Source: an uncultured Pelagibacteraceae bacterium (GTDB lineage Bacteria > Pseudomonadota > Alphaproteobacteria > Pelagibacterales > Pelagibacteraceae). From it: DNA of 51,526 bases. The notes under the pieces are model-generated. The model did no database searches. It saw only the letters and a program-made list of their open reading frames with translations, and was not told the origin of the DNA. The position numbers and the translations under genes are program-made. Shown one piece after another: positions 26,676 through 34,675 of the stretch. Every line of letters begins with the position of its first letter. The first letter of the stretch is position 1. The stretch covers positions 1-51,526 of the forward strand of contig CACJWN010000008.1 of NCBI GenBank assembly GCA_902597175.1, in the 5' to 3' direction.

Positions 26676-27159
26676 TTGGAAAATCTCATATTTTTTTTTT
26701 TTATTTTTTTTTTCAAACATTGCTTTATCTGAGGAAAAAATTTTAAGTGCTCCATTAATAAATCTTGATCAAATTCAACCAAGTTACGAAGTCTCAGATG
26801 ACGAAAATGAGAATTTTGATTCAAATTCAATAAAAGAAAAAAAAAATAATAAAAAAGTTAATTCACATGCTGTTTTAATCGGTTTAGATAAAATAACTGC
26901 AAAATCATCTAAGATTCAAGTAAATCTTAATGAAATAAAAAAATTTGGTCCACTAGAAATCAAGATACTAAAATGTGGTAAGGTCAAAGTAAATAATAAA
27001 GAAAATGATGTAGCATATATGCAAGTCAAGGATCTTACAAAAAATGAAAATGAAAAAGTTTATATTTTCAATGGATGGACTTTTTCTTCAGACCCTAATT
27101 TAACTCCATTTGATCACGCAATATATGATTTGCAGCTGTTAAATTGCAACAAGGTCTAA
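26659..27159 (+). CDS. DUF2155 exported protein
   Basis: Probable periplasmic protein of unknown function. The 166-residue product has a phenylalanine-rich signal sequence (SYFFFLFFFSNIALS) followed by the DUF2155 domain, recognisable from AVLIGLDKITAKSSKIQV, a cysteine in ILKCGKV, and the C-terminal IFNGWTFSSDPNLTPFDHAIYDLQLLNC. The two cysteines could form a disulfide. The signal is encoded by runs of 12 and 10 thymines (26691-26702 and 26704-26713), a potential slippage site. Its ATG lies within NDUFA12, the neighbour it also has in other alphaproteobacteria, which suggests a linked but unknown role. Confidence 0.85.
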   Translation: MKLGNNWKISYFFFLFFFSNIALSEEKILSAPLINLDQIQPSYEVSDDENENFDSNSIKEKKNNKKVNSHAVLIGLDKITAKSSKIQVNLNEIKKFGPLEIKILKCGKVKVNNKENDVAYMQVKDLTKNENEKVYIFNGWTFSSDPNLTPFDHAIYDLQLLNCNKV

Positions 27160-28493
27160 AAAAATTTCTCTTTTTCTAACCAATTAGTGTCAAAATCTGA
27201 TTTTAAGAATTTTTTATGATTAAGTATTTTTTTATGTAAATCTATAGTTGTGGTTATCCCCTCAAGCACAAATTCATCAAGTGATCTCAAAGTTCTTTGA
27301 ATAGCTTCAGTTCGGTTTCTTCCTTTACAAATCACTTTTGCAATTAAACTATCGTAATAAGGAGTAACTTTGCAACCCTGAAAGACGGAACCATCTACTC
27401 TAGTCCTAAAACCGGAAGGCTGATGGCAAACACTAATTGTGCCAGGACTAGGTTGAAAATTTAGAGAAGGATTTTCTGCATTAATTCTACACTCGATTGT
27501 ATGCCCCCTGGGGTTTATGTCGCTTTGTTTTAAAGCAGTATTACCTGTAAAGGCGATCCAAAGTTGTTCCTTAACGATATCAATACCAGTTTGAACTTCG
27601 GTCACAGGATGTTCAACTTGTACTCTTGTATTCATCTCTAAAAAGTAAAAATTACCATTTTCATAAATATACTCTACTGTTCCAGCGCCTTCATAATTTA
27701 TTTGTTCAACCATTTTTACCGTTTTTTCCAATAAATTCTTTCTTTGGTCATCAGTTATCACTGGACTAGGAGTCTCTTCTATTAATTTTTGGTGCCTTCT
27801 TTGAACGGAGCAGTCTCTTTCCCCAAGTTGGACAGTTTTATTTTTTCCTGACATAATTTGTACTTCAATATGCCTAGGGTTTTTAAAATATTTTTCAATA
27901 TAAAGTTCATCATTATTAAAAAATTTTTTAGCTTCTGATTTTGCTGTAAGGAAAAGGCTTTCTAACTTTCCTTCTTCTTCAACAATTTTCATACCTTTTC
28001 CACCTCCACCCCCAGCTGCTTTTATTAAAACTGGATATCCAACTTCTTTACAAATTGATTTAGCTTCACTCAAAGATTTAACCCCACCCTCTGAGCCTTC
28101 AATAACTGGTAAACCGTGTTTCTTAGCGATACGTTTTGCTTCTATTTTGTCTCCCATCATTGAAATTATTTTAGCACTTGGACCTATAAATTTAATTCCA
28201 TGCTTTTTCACAATTTCTGAAAATTTGGCATTTTCAGAAAGAAATCCGTATCCTGGATGAATAGCTTCAGCTCCAGTTAAATCCACAGCAGACATTATTG
28301 ATGAAATATTTAAATAACTATTTTGAGGTTGATGTGAGCCAATACATACGCTTTCATCTGCTAGTCTAACATGCATGGAGTCCGCATCTACATCAGAGTG
28401 CACTGCGACGGTTTTTATTCCCCATTCTTTGCAAGCTCTTATTACTCTGACAGCTATTTCACCTCTATTAGCTATTAAGACTTTATTAAACAT
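27156..28493 (-). CDS. accC: acetyl-CoA carboxylase biotin carboxylase subunit
   Basis: ATP-dependent carboxylation of the biotin carried by AccB, first step of malonyl-CoA formation. The 445-residue product has FNKVLIANRGEIAVRVIRAC, the ATP-grasp glycine loop KAAGGGGGKGMK, the EKYFKNPRHIEVQ segment and the catalytic FLEMNTRVQVEHPVTE. Length is typical. It follows accB after 7 nt, in the common aroQ-accB-accC order. Confidence 0.98.
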   Translation of the reverse strand: MFNKVLIANRGEIAVRVIRACKEWGIKTVAVHSDVDADSMHVRLADESVCIGSHQPQNSYLNISSIMSAVDLTGAEAIHPGYGFLSENAKFSEIVKKHGIKFIGPSAKIISMMGDKIEAKRIAKKHGLPVIEGSEGGVKSLSEAKSICKEVGYPVLIKAAGGGGGKGMKIVEEEGKLESLFLTAKSEAKKFFNNDELYIEKYFKNPRHIEVQIMSGKNKTVQLGERDCSVQRRHQKLIEETPSPVITDDQRKNLLEKTVKMVEQINYEGAGTVEYIYENGNFYFLEMNTRVQVEHPVTEVQTGIDIVKEQLWIAFTGNTALKQSDINPRGHTIECRINAENPSLNFQPSPGTISVCHQPSGFRTRVDGSVFQGCKVTPYYDSLIAKVICKGRNRTEAIQRTLRSLDEFVLEGITTTIDLHKKILNHKKFLKSDFDTNWLEKEKFF

Positions 28494-28500
28494 CTTTTAA

Positions 28501-28926
28501 TTATTTTAAAAGAACTAAAGTTTGACCAAATTCTACCGGTTGACCATCCTCAATCAGTATCTTTTTAACTTCTCCATCAGCAGTAGACGGAACGTGATTC
28601 ATTGTTTTCATTGCCTCTACAATCATTACTGTTTGGCCTTTTTTAATTTTATCACCAACCTCCACAAATTTTTTTGCCTTTGGTTCTGGTGCTAAGTAAG
28701 CTGTGCCAATTATTGGAGATTTAATTCTTATACCATCACTTTCATCAGATGATTTTAAAACTGATTTATTTGGAGAAACAATTGCACTTGTTTTTACTTG
28801 ATCAATTAATTTCGATGCTTTTGATACTTTAATTTTCGTTTGCCCCTCTTGATACTCTAACTCTGATAGTTCGAATTCTTTAAGATTATCTACAAGTTCT
28901 TTAATTAATTTTTTATCTATTTTCAT
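28501..28926 (-). CDS. accB: acetyl-CoA carboxylase biotin carboxyl carrier protein
   Basis: Carries biotin between the carboxylase and carboxyltransferase halves of acetyl-CoA carboxylase. The 141-residue product has an N-terminal helical region, a Ser/Lys-rich linker (about 35-70) and a biotinyl domain with VEAMKTMNHVPS, Lys107 being the attachment site. The usual motif is EAMKMMN or EAMKLMN, so Thr after the lysine is a mild variant. The ATG overlaps the end of aroQ by 14 nt. Confidence 0.97.
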   Translation of the reverse strand: MKIDKKLIKELVDNLKEFELSELEYQEGQTKIKVSKASKLIDQVKTSAIVSPNKSVLKSSDESDGIRIKSPIIGTAYLAPEPKAKKFVEVGDKIKKGQTVMIVEAMKTMNHVPSTADGEVKKILIEDGQPVEFGQTLVLLK

Positions 28927-29359
28927 TTTCTAAAATTTTCTTCATAGCTTTTAAAGACATAATATAGCCCTCAGCACCAAAACCACAAATAATACCTTTA
29001 GCGACTTTACTTATTAAGGATTTGTGCCTGAATTCTTCTCTATTATATATGTTACTTATATGCAATTCAATAATTGGTATTTTTAATATTTTTAAAGCGT
29101 CATGAATAGCTACAGAGGTGTGAGTGTAACCACCAGCATTTATAATAACACCATCTTGACTGTTTCTTGAATTTTGTATTTGAGTGATTAGCTCTCCTTC
29201 TACATTTGACTGAAATAATGAAAGTTTAATATTATTTTTATTAGCAAATTCTTTACAATTATTCTCAATTTCTTTTAAGGTAAGATTTCCATACTGTTTT
29301 TTTTCTCTTTCTCCTAAAAGGTTGAGGTTTGGTCCATTAAGAACTATAATTTTATTCAT
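28913..29359 (-). CDS. aroQ: type II 3-dehydroquinate dehydratase
   Basis: Third step of the shikimate pathway. The 148-residue product begins IIVLNGPNLNLLGERE, then YGNLTLKEIE with the catalytic Tyr, GVIINAGGYTHTSVAIHDAL and IELHISNIYNREEFRHKS, all type II signatures. The genes aroQ-accB-accC are contiguous, as in many proteobacteria. The start is 27 nt from the divergent thiS. Confidence 0.98.
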   Translation of the reverse strand: MNKIIVLNGPNLNLLGEREKKQYGNLTLKEIENNCKEFANKNNIKLSLFQSNVEGELITQIQNSRNSQDGVIINAGGYTHTSVAIHDALKILKIPIIELHISNIYNREEFRHKSLISKVAKGIICGFGAEGYIMSLKAMKKILENENR

Positions 29360-29386
29360 AAATTCTCAATATTGAATAACTTAATT

Positions 29387-29590
29387 ATGGCAAAAATACA
29401 ATTAAATGGAAAAAAAGTAGTCATAAATTCAAAGTATTCGATATTGGATCTTTTAAAAAAATACAATTTGGCCAATAAAAAAATAGCAGTCGAACATAAT
29501 GGCGTAATAGTTCCTAAGGTTATGTTTAAAAAAAGATATTTAAAAAATAATGATAGACTTGAAATCGTACAATTTATAGGTGGAGGTTAA
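29387..29590 (+). CDS. thiS: sulfur carrier protein ThiS
   Basis: Ubiquitin-like sulfur carrier for thiazole synthesis. From the ATG at 29387 the product is 67 residues, has the beta-grasp fold pattern ([31 protein letters not shown]) and ends in the required Gly-Gly. A TTG at 29372 would add five residues and is less likely. The thiG start lies within or just past the thiS stop. No thiF or thiE lies nearby. Confidence 0.93.
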   Translation: MAKIQLNGKKVVINSKYSILDLLKKYNLANKKIAVEHNGVIVPKVMFKKRYLKNNDRLEIVQFIGGG

Positions 29591-29591
29591 T

Positions 29592-30365
29592 TTGAAAAAA
29601 GATATTTTTAAAGTCGCAGGCAAATCTCTTAAATCTAGGCTCATTGTTGGGACTGGAAAATATAAAAGTTTATTAGAGACTGCTAAAGCAGTTAAAGCCT
29701 CGGGCGCTAGTATGATCACGGTAGCTGTCAGAAGAGTAAATATTTTGGATAAAAAAAAACCATTATTAAGTGATTATATCGATCCCAAAAAAACAATTTT
29801 TTTACCAAATACAGCTGGTTGCTTTACTTCTGAAGAAGCTTTACGAACTTTGAGGTTAGCTAGAGAAATGGGAGGTTGGAAATTAGTTAAATTGGAAGTT
29901 CTTGGTGATAAAAAAACTCTGTACCCAAACATGCTAGAGACAATTAAGTCTACCAAGATACTTGTAAAAGAGGGATTTAAAGTAATGGTTTATTGTACTG
30001 ATGACCCATTATTAGCAAAAAAATTAGAAGATAATGGAGCATCTGCTATAATGCCTTTAGCTTCGCCAATAGGTTCAGGTCTTGGACTACAAAATAAAGT
30101 AAATATTTCACTAATCATAAAACAGTCAAGAGTTCCAGTTATAGTTGATGCAGGAATAGGCACAGCATCTGACGCAACTATTGCCATGGAACTAGGCTGT
30201 GATGGTGTTTTAATCAATAGCGCTATAGCTCAAGCTAACAAACCAATATTAATGGCAAAAGCTTTTAGAGATGCAGTAATTTCAGGCAGAAACTCTTATT
30301 TAGCTGGACGGATGGAAAAAAATTATTTTGCAACAGCAAGTTCTCCAAGCGAAGGCTTAATTTAA
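29592..30365 (+). CDS. thiG: thiazole synthase
   Basis: Forms the thiamin thiazole phosphate from DXP, dehydroglycine and ThiS thiocarboxylate. The product (257 residues from 29592) has a TIM-barrel sequence with [10 protein letters not shown], the Schiff-base lysine in LVKLEVLGD (Lys100), [13 protein letters not shown] and [15 protein letters not shown] chose the TTG at 29592 because a good ribosome-binding site, GGAGGT at 29582-29587, lies at the right distance; the longer GTG at 29580 would place that site inside the gene. The site overlaps the final Gly codons of thiS. It ends in a TTAA overlap with rne. Confidence 0.96.
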   Translation: MKKDIFKVAGKSLKSRLIVGTGKYKSLLETAKAVKASGASMITVAVRRVNILDKKKPLLSDYIDPKKTIFLPNTAGCFTSEEALRTLRLAREMGGWKLVKLEVLGDKKTLYPNMLETIKSTKILVKEGFKVMVYCTDDPLLAKKLEDNGASAIMPLASPIGSGLGLQNKVNISLIIKQSRVPVIVDAGIGTASDATIAMELGCDGVLINSAIAQANKPILMAKAFRDAVISGRNSYLAGRMEKNYFATASSPSEGLI

Positions 30366-32164
30366 TTTTTTTTTCTTCTTACCCATAATGTTCTTAGATT
30401 TTTTTTAGTTTTCACCTTTTTTATTTCTTTTTTGGGTTTTTTTACCTCTTTTTTTTCTTTAAAAATATCAATTTTAGTTTTTTTGATACTAATAATGTTT
30501 TCTAAATGCTCTATTTTATTTAGTAATTTTTTTGATTTGTTCAATAATTCGATTTTATATTCAGGTATGATTAATTCTTTATTAGATAAAATCTCAACTT
30601 TGAAAGTATATTTTTTTTGAAAATACTTTATTTCCTCAAGTAAGTTTTTCTCTATATAAAGTTTTACTTTTTCTGGTACATACGCTTTAACTATTTTAAC
30701 TTTATCACCAAAAGCAACGTACTGAATTTTTTTAAGAATTTTTTGAGAAAATGAGCTTAAAGATAGTTGAGTTTCCCATTTAATAGAACCTTCTCTCAGT
30801 CTCTGTCTTGTCATTTCTAATAATCCAAAGTTGCTTATTTTACCTATTTGTATTCTAGCTCTATCTTTTCTAATGCTCTCTCTCATTTTTTTTTCAACTG
30901 TACGTCTGTTGTAAAAATTCATCATATCTATAAAATCTATGACTATTAACCCAGATAAATCTCTTAACTTAATTTGTCGAGCGATTTCCTCTGCAGCTTC
31001 TAAATTTGTATTTAACGCAGTTTTTTCAATATTTATCTGTTTTGTTGATTGACCTGAGTTAATATCGATCGATACTAAAGCTTCGGTAGGATTAATTACT
31101 ATATACCCTCCTGATTTAAGTTTTACAGTGGGTTCAAAAATATTATTTAATTCTTTTTCAATATTTGCATCTTGAAATAACGGTTTTTTACCTCTATATT
31201 TTTTTATATTTTTGACATTTCTGGGCATTAACTCTTTCATGAACTTTTTTGCTTTTTGATAGGCTTCATTACCCTCAATATATATGTTTTTAGTATCATT
31301 ATCGTAAGTATCTCTTAAGGTTCTTTTGATTATATCGCCTTCTTCGTAAACTAAAGATGGCGCATTAGAATCTATAGCTTTATCTTTTATTTCTTCCCAA
31401 GTTTTTAAAGTGTTTTGAAAATCTTTTTCAATTTCATTTTTGGTTTTATTAGCTCCTGCAGTCCTTACAATTACTCCCATACTTTTTGGTATTTGAATTT
31501 CATTTAAAATAGTTCTTATTTTTTGTCTATCAGAGGAATTAAAAATTTTTCGTGATATTCCTCCTCCTTTAGGAGTATTAGGCATTAAAACCATATACTT
31601 TCCAGCTAATGAGATGAAAGTCGTCAAAGCAGCTCCTTTTTGACCTCTCTCTTCTTTAATAACCTGAATTAATACGACTTGACCAGGCTTGATAACTTCT
31701 TGAATTTTATATCTCTTTATACCGTATGATGATTTAACTTCTTCTCTATACTCTTTTTTTTCTATTTCACCTGATTTAAGTGTTTCATTATTCTCTGCAC
31801 TAGCGTTTTCTTGATTAGAATTTGATGATGAGTTCTCACTTGAATCCTCCAAATTTTTATTTTTTAAATTTTCTCTTATTTGTTCTTCAACTTCTTTAAT
31901 TTTTTCCTTATCTTCAGACGGAATTTGATAATAATCTGATTGAATATCATTAAAAGCTAAAAACCCGTGTCTATCTCTACCAAAATTAACAAAGGCCGCC
32001 TGCAAAGATGGCTCTACCCTGCTGATGGTTCCTAAATAAATATTGTTTTTAAAAGTTAGATTGTTCTTGTCTTCAAATTCATACTCTTCAATTGAATTAG
32101 TAGATTTAAGAATAATACGTGTTTCATTTGGATGCGAGGCATCAATATATAAATTTTTTTCCAT
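30362..32164 (-). CDS. rne: ribonuclease E/G without zinc-link cysteines
   Basis: Endoribonuclease initiating mRNA decay and rRNA/tRNA processing. The 600-residue product has an N-terminal S1 domain ([22 protein letters not shown]) interrupted by a polar low-complexity insertion (about 95-145), then the 5'-sensor and DNase I-like regions with [31 protein letters not shown] and [21 protein letters not shown]. Where E. coli RNase E carries the zinc-link CPRCxGTG, this protein reads [11 protein letters not shown], and I see no cysteine anywhere. The C-terminus is short and lysine-rich, ending [11 protein letters not shown]; there is no long degradosome scaffold. The gene has a plausible promoter at 32256-32284 and a leader of about 85 nt. 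Confidence 0.93.
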   Translation of the reverse strand: MEKNLYIDASHPNETRIILKSTNSIEEYEFEDKNNLTFKNNIYLGTISRVEPSLQAAFVNFGRDRHGFLAFNDIQSDYYQIPSEDKEKIKEVEEQIRENLKNKNLEDSSENSSSNSNQENASAENNETLKSGEIEKKEYREEVKSSYGIKRYKIQEVIKPGQVVLIQVIKEERGQKGAALTTFISLAGKYMVLMPNTPKGGGISRKIFNSSDRQKIRTILNEIQIPKSMGVIVRTAGANKTKNEIEKDFQNTLKTWEEIKDKAIDSNAPSLVYEEGDIIKRTLRDTYDNDTKNIYIEGNEAYQKAKKFMKELMPRNVKNIKKYRGKKPLFQDANIEKELNNIFEPTVKLKSGGYIVINPTEALVSIDINSGQSTKQINIEKTALNTNLEAAEEIARQIKLRDLSGLIVIDFIDMMNFYNRRTVEKKMRESIRKDRARIQIGKISNFGLLEMTRQRLREGSIKWETQLSLSSFSQKILKKIQYVAFGDKVKIVKAYVPEKVKLYIEKNLLEEIKYFQKKYTFKVEILSNKELIIPEYKIELLNKSKKLLNKIEHLENIISIKKTKIDIFKEKKEVKKPKKEIKKVKTKKNLRTLWVRRKKN

Positions 32165-32255
32165 TTTGATTGAATTCCTTTTATTTTTGTAAAAACTGTG
32201 AATTTAAATTTAGTCATATGGTTATTTTATACGATTTTAACTATAAATACACATA

Positions 32256-32284
32256 ATTAAATTTAAATGCCTAAAGAAAGTCAA
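32256..32284 (-). promoter_or_regulatory. putative rne promoter
   Basis: On the minus strand TTGACT (32279-32284) and TTTAAT (32256-32261) are separated by exactly 17 bp, matching the sigma-70 spacing with 5/6 hexamer matches each. Transcription would begin near 32249, leaving a leader of about 85 nt before the rne ATG, with an AAGGAA ribosome-binding site about 12 nt upstream of it. The leader is AT-rich and I see no strong hairpin in it. Confidence 0.5.
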
Positions 32285-32311
32285 ATTTTTTAACAATATT
32301 ACAAAGGTAAG

Positions 32312-34675
32312 ATGCTTAAATTTGTTAATTTTTATATCAAATCTATTATAATTTTTTTTATATTAGCTACGTTTTTTTTACTGTCTACTTTATGGTATTT
32401 CTCTATTGGATTACCTGATTATAAAAAGCTATCAAACTATCAACCTCCTATATCTAGCAGAGTCTACTCTGAGGATGGAAAACTAATTGCAGAGTATGCT
32501 TTAGAAAAAAGATTATTTGTTCCATTTGACTCTATTCCTGCAACTGTAATTAATTCATTTCTATCCGCGGAGGACAAAAATTTCTTTAATCACCCTGGAA
32601 TAGATGCAAAAGGAATTTTAAGGGCGGTAATTAATAATATAAAAAATATATCGCAAAACAAAAGATTAGAAGGAGCTTCCACAATTACTCAGCAAGTTGC
32701 TAAAAATTTTCTATTGACTAATGAAGTTTCAATTAAAAGAAAAATCAAAGAGGCTATTTTAGCTTTTAGAATTGAGAGAGCTTATTCAAAAGAGAGAATT
32801 TTAGAGCTTTACCTGAATCAAATTTACCTTGGACAAGGAACATACGGAATTGCCGCCGCAAGTTTAGAATACTTTGATAAACCAATAAAAGAATTGAATT
32901 ATGCTGATGCTGCTTTACTTGCAGCGCTGCCTAAGGCACCAAGTAAATATAATCCTTATAGATTCCCAGAGGTAAGTAAATTTAGGAGAAATTTGGTTTT
33001 GAAAAACCTAGAAGAAAATAATTTTATTTCTAAAAATGAGCTTAAAAATTTTAAGGTCTCGAAATTAAACCTTAAAAAAAGAAAAATAGAAATTTTGAAT
33101 GAGGCTAATTCTTATACGGAGGAGGTCAGAAGGTCAGTTAAAGAAAATTATGGTTTTGAAAAATTATATTCAGAGGGACTTAGTATTAGAACACCTCTAA
33201 ACATTAATTATCAAATTCAAGCAATGAAATCTCTGAGAAAAGGAATAGAAGATTATGACAAACGTCATGGGTGGAGAGGCCCTATTTCAAATACACTAAA
33301 AAATAAAAATTGGAAAAATAAACTAGATACATTTAAATTAGACCCAACTTTGAATTGGAAGTTTGCAGAAATTCAAAATTTAGATAACTCAGGAATAAAT
33401 TTTAAAGTAATTAATGATCAAAGAAAAAACAATACTTATGGTTCATTAAGCAATAAAAAAGTTAAATGGGCACTCTCGAATAAAAAAACTTTGAAAGAAG
33501 TTTTTAAAGTTGGAGATATTATATTTGTTAAAAAAGATAAAAATTCTTGGACTCTAAAGCAATATCCAAAGGTCGATGGAGGGATAGTAGCTTTAGATCC
33601 ATACACTGGAGATGTAAAAGCATTAGTGGGTGGGTTTAACTTTAGATCAAGTGAATTTAATAGGGTAACACAAGCAAAAAGACAACCAGGTTCAGCATTT
33701 AAACCAATTGTGTATGCCGCTGCTTTAGAAAATGGATTTTCACCTAACTCTATTATTTTAGATGCACCATTTGTTGAAAGTCAAGGGGTAGGATTGAAAA
33801 ATTGGAAACCAGAAAATTATGGAAAAAAATTTTATGGCCCAACCACTTTAAGAAAAGGTATAGAATATTCTAGAAATTTGATGACTGTGAGGATAGCAAA
33901 AATTTTAGGATTGAATAAGATTTTAGAACTATCAGAAAAATTAGATATTTATGATGATATACCCGAACTCCTATCAGTCTCGCTTGGAGCAGCTGAAACT
34001 ACTTTATTAAATTTAACTTCTGCTTACGCTCCATTTGTCAATGGTGGAAAAAAAATTAATCCTACACTAATCTCAAGAATTCAAGATAGACGAGGAAAAA
34101 CAATATTTAGTTTAAAAAATAGAAAATGTAATGGTTGTGACAAATTTATTAATGAGAATGAAAAACTGCCGAGTATAGAAAACACTAACTTAAGAGTTTT
34201 TAGTGAAGAAACAGCTTATCAAATGGTATCTATACTAAATGGAACAGTAAAAAGAGGAACAGCAAAAAAATTGAAATCACTTAACGTTCCTCTAGCGGGT
34301 AAAACTGGAACAACAAATAAGAATTTTGATGCCTGGTTTATAGGATTTTCATCAAATTTAGTGATCGGAGTTTATATTGGCTTCGACAACCCACAAACTT
34401 TAGGAAAATTTGAAACAGGATCAAAAGCAGCTTTACCAGTTTTTAAAAATTTTATTGAAAGTGCTCTCTTTAAAAATGACTTTAAAGAGTTTAAAGTCCC
34501 AGAAAACATATATTTGACCTCAATTAATTATGACACAGGCTTAAAAGCATCATTAAGGGATAAAAAAACTATTATCGAAGCTCTTAAGGCAAAAGATATT
34601 AACAATATAGATAATAATAATTTAATTTCGATTAATAGCCGTGATACTCTTATTAAATATAGACAATTTTACTAA
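32312..34675 (+). CDS. mrcA: penicillin-binding protein 1A (bifunctional)
   Basis: Class A PBP with peptidoglycan glycosyltransferase and transpeptidase activity, anchored in the inner membrane. The 787-residue product has one N-terminal helix (about 9-32), a GT51 domain with the catalytic Glu87 in SAEDKNFFNHPGID and GASTITQQVAKNFLL, and a transpeptidase domain with SAFK (Ser461, Lys464), YSRN near 535 and KTGTT near 662. It is shorter than typical PBP1A (about 850), with a compact linker between domains. RBS AAAGG precedes the ATG. In other alphaproteobacteria an amidase gene usually lies between rne and this gene; it is missing here. Its stop overlaps the prfB ATG by one base. Confidence 0.96.
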   Translation: MLKFVNFYIKSIIIFFILATFFLLSTLWYFSIGLPDYKKLSNYQPPISSRVYSEDGKLIAEYALEKRLFVPFDSIPATVINSFLSAEDKNFFNHPGIDAKGILRAVINNIKNISQNKRLEGASTITQQVAKNFLLTNEVSIKRKIKEAILAFRIERAYSKERILELYLNQIYLGQGTYGIAAASLEYFDKPIKELNYADAALLAALPKAPSKYNPYRFPEVSKFRRNLVLKNLEENNFISKNELKNFKVSKLNLKKRKIEILNEANSYTEEVRRSVKENYGFEKLYSEGLSIRTPLNINYQIQAMKSLRKGIEDYDKRHGWRGPISNTLKNKNWKNKLDTFKLDPTLNWKFAEIQNLDNSGINFKVINDQRKNNTYGSLSNKKVKWALSNKKTLKEVFKVGDIIFVKKDKNSWTLKQYPKVDGGIVALDPYTGDVKALVGGFNFRSSEFNRVTQAKRQPGSAFKPIVYAAALENGFSPNSIILDAPFVESQGVGLKNWKPENYGKKFYGPTTLRKGIEYSRNLMTVRIAKILGLNKILELSEKLDIYDDIPELLSVSLGAAETTLLNLTSAYAPFVNGGKKINPTLISRIQDRRGKTIFSLKNRKCNGCDKFINENEKLPSIENTNLRVFSEETAYQMVSILNGTVKRGTAKKLKSLNVPLAGKTGTTNKNFDAWFIGFSSNLVIGVYIGFDNPQTLGKFETGSKAALPVFKNFIESALFKNDFKEFKVPENIYLTSINYDTGLKASLRDKKTIIEALKAKDINNIDNNNLISINSRDTLIKYRQFY

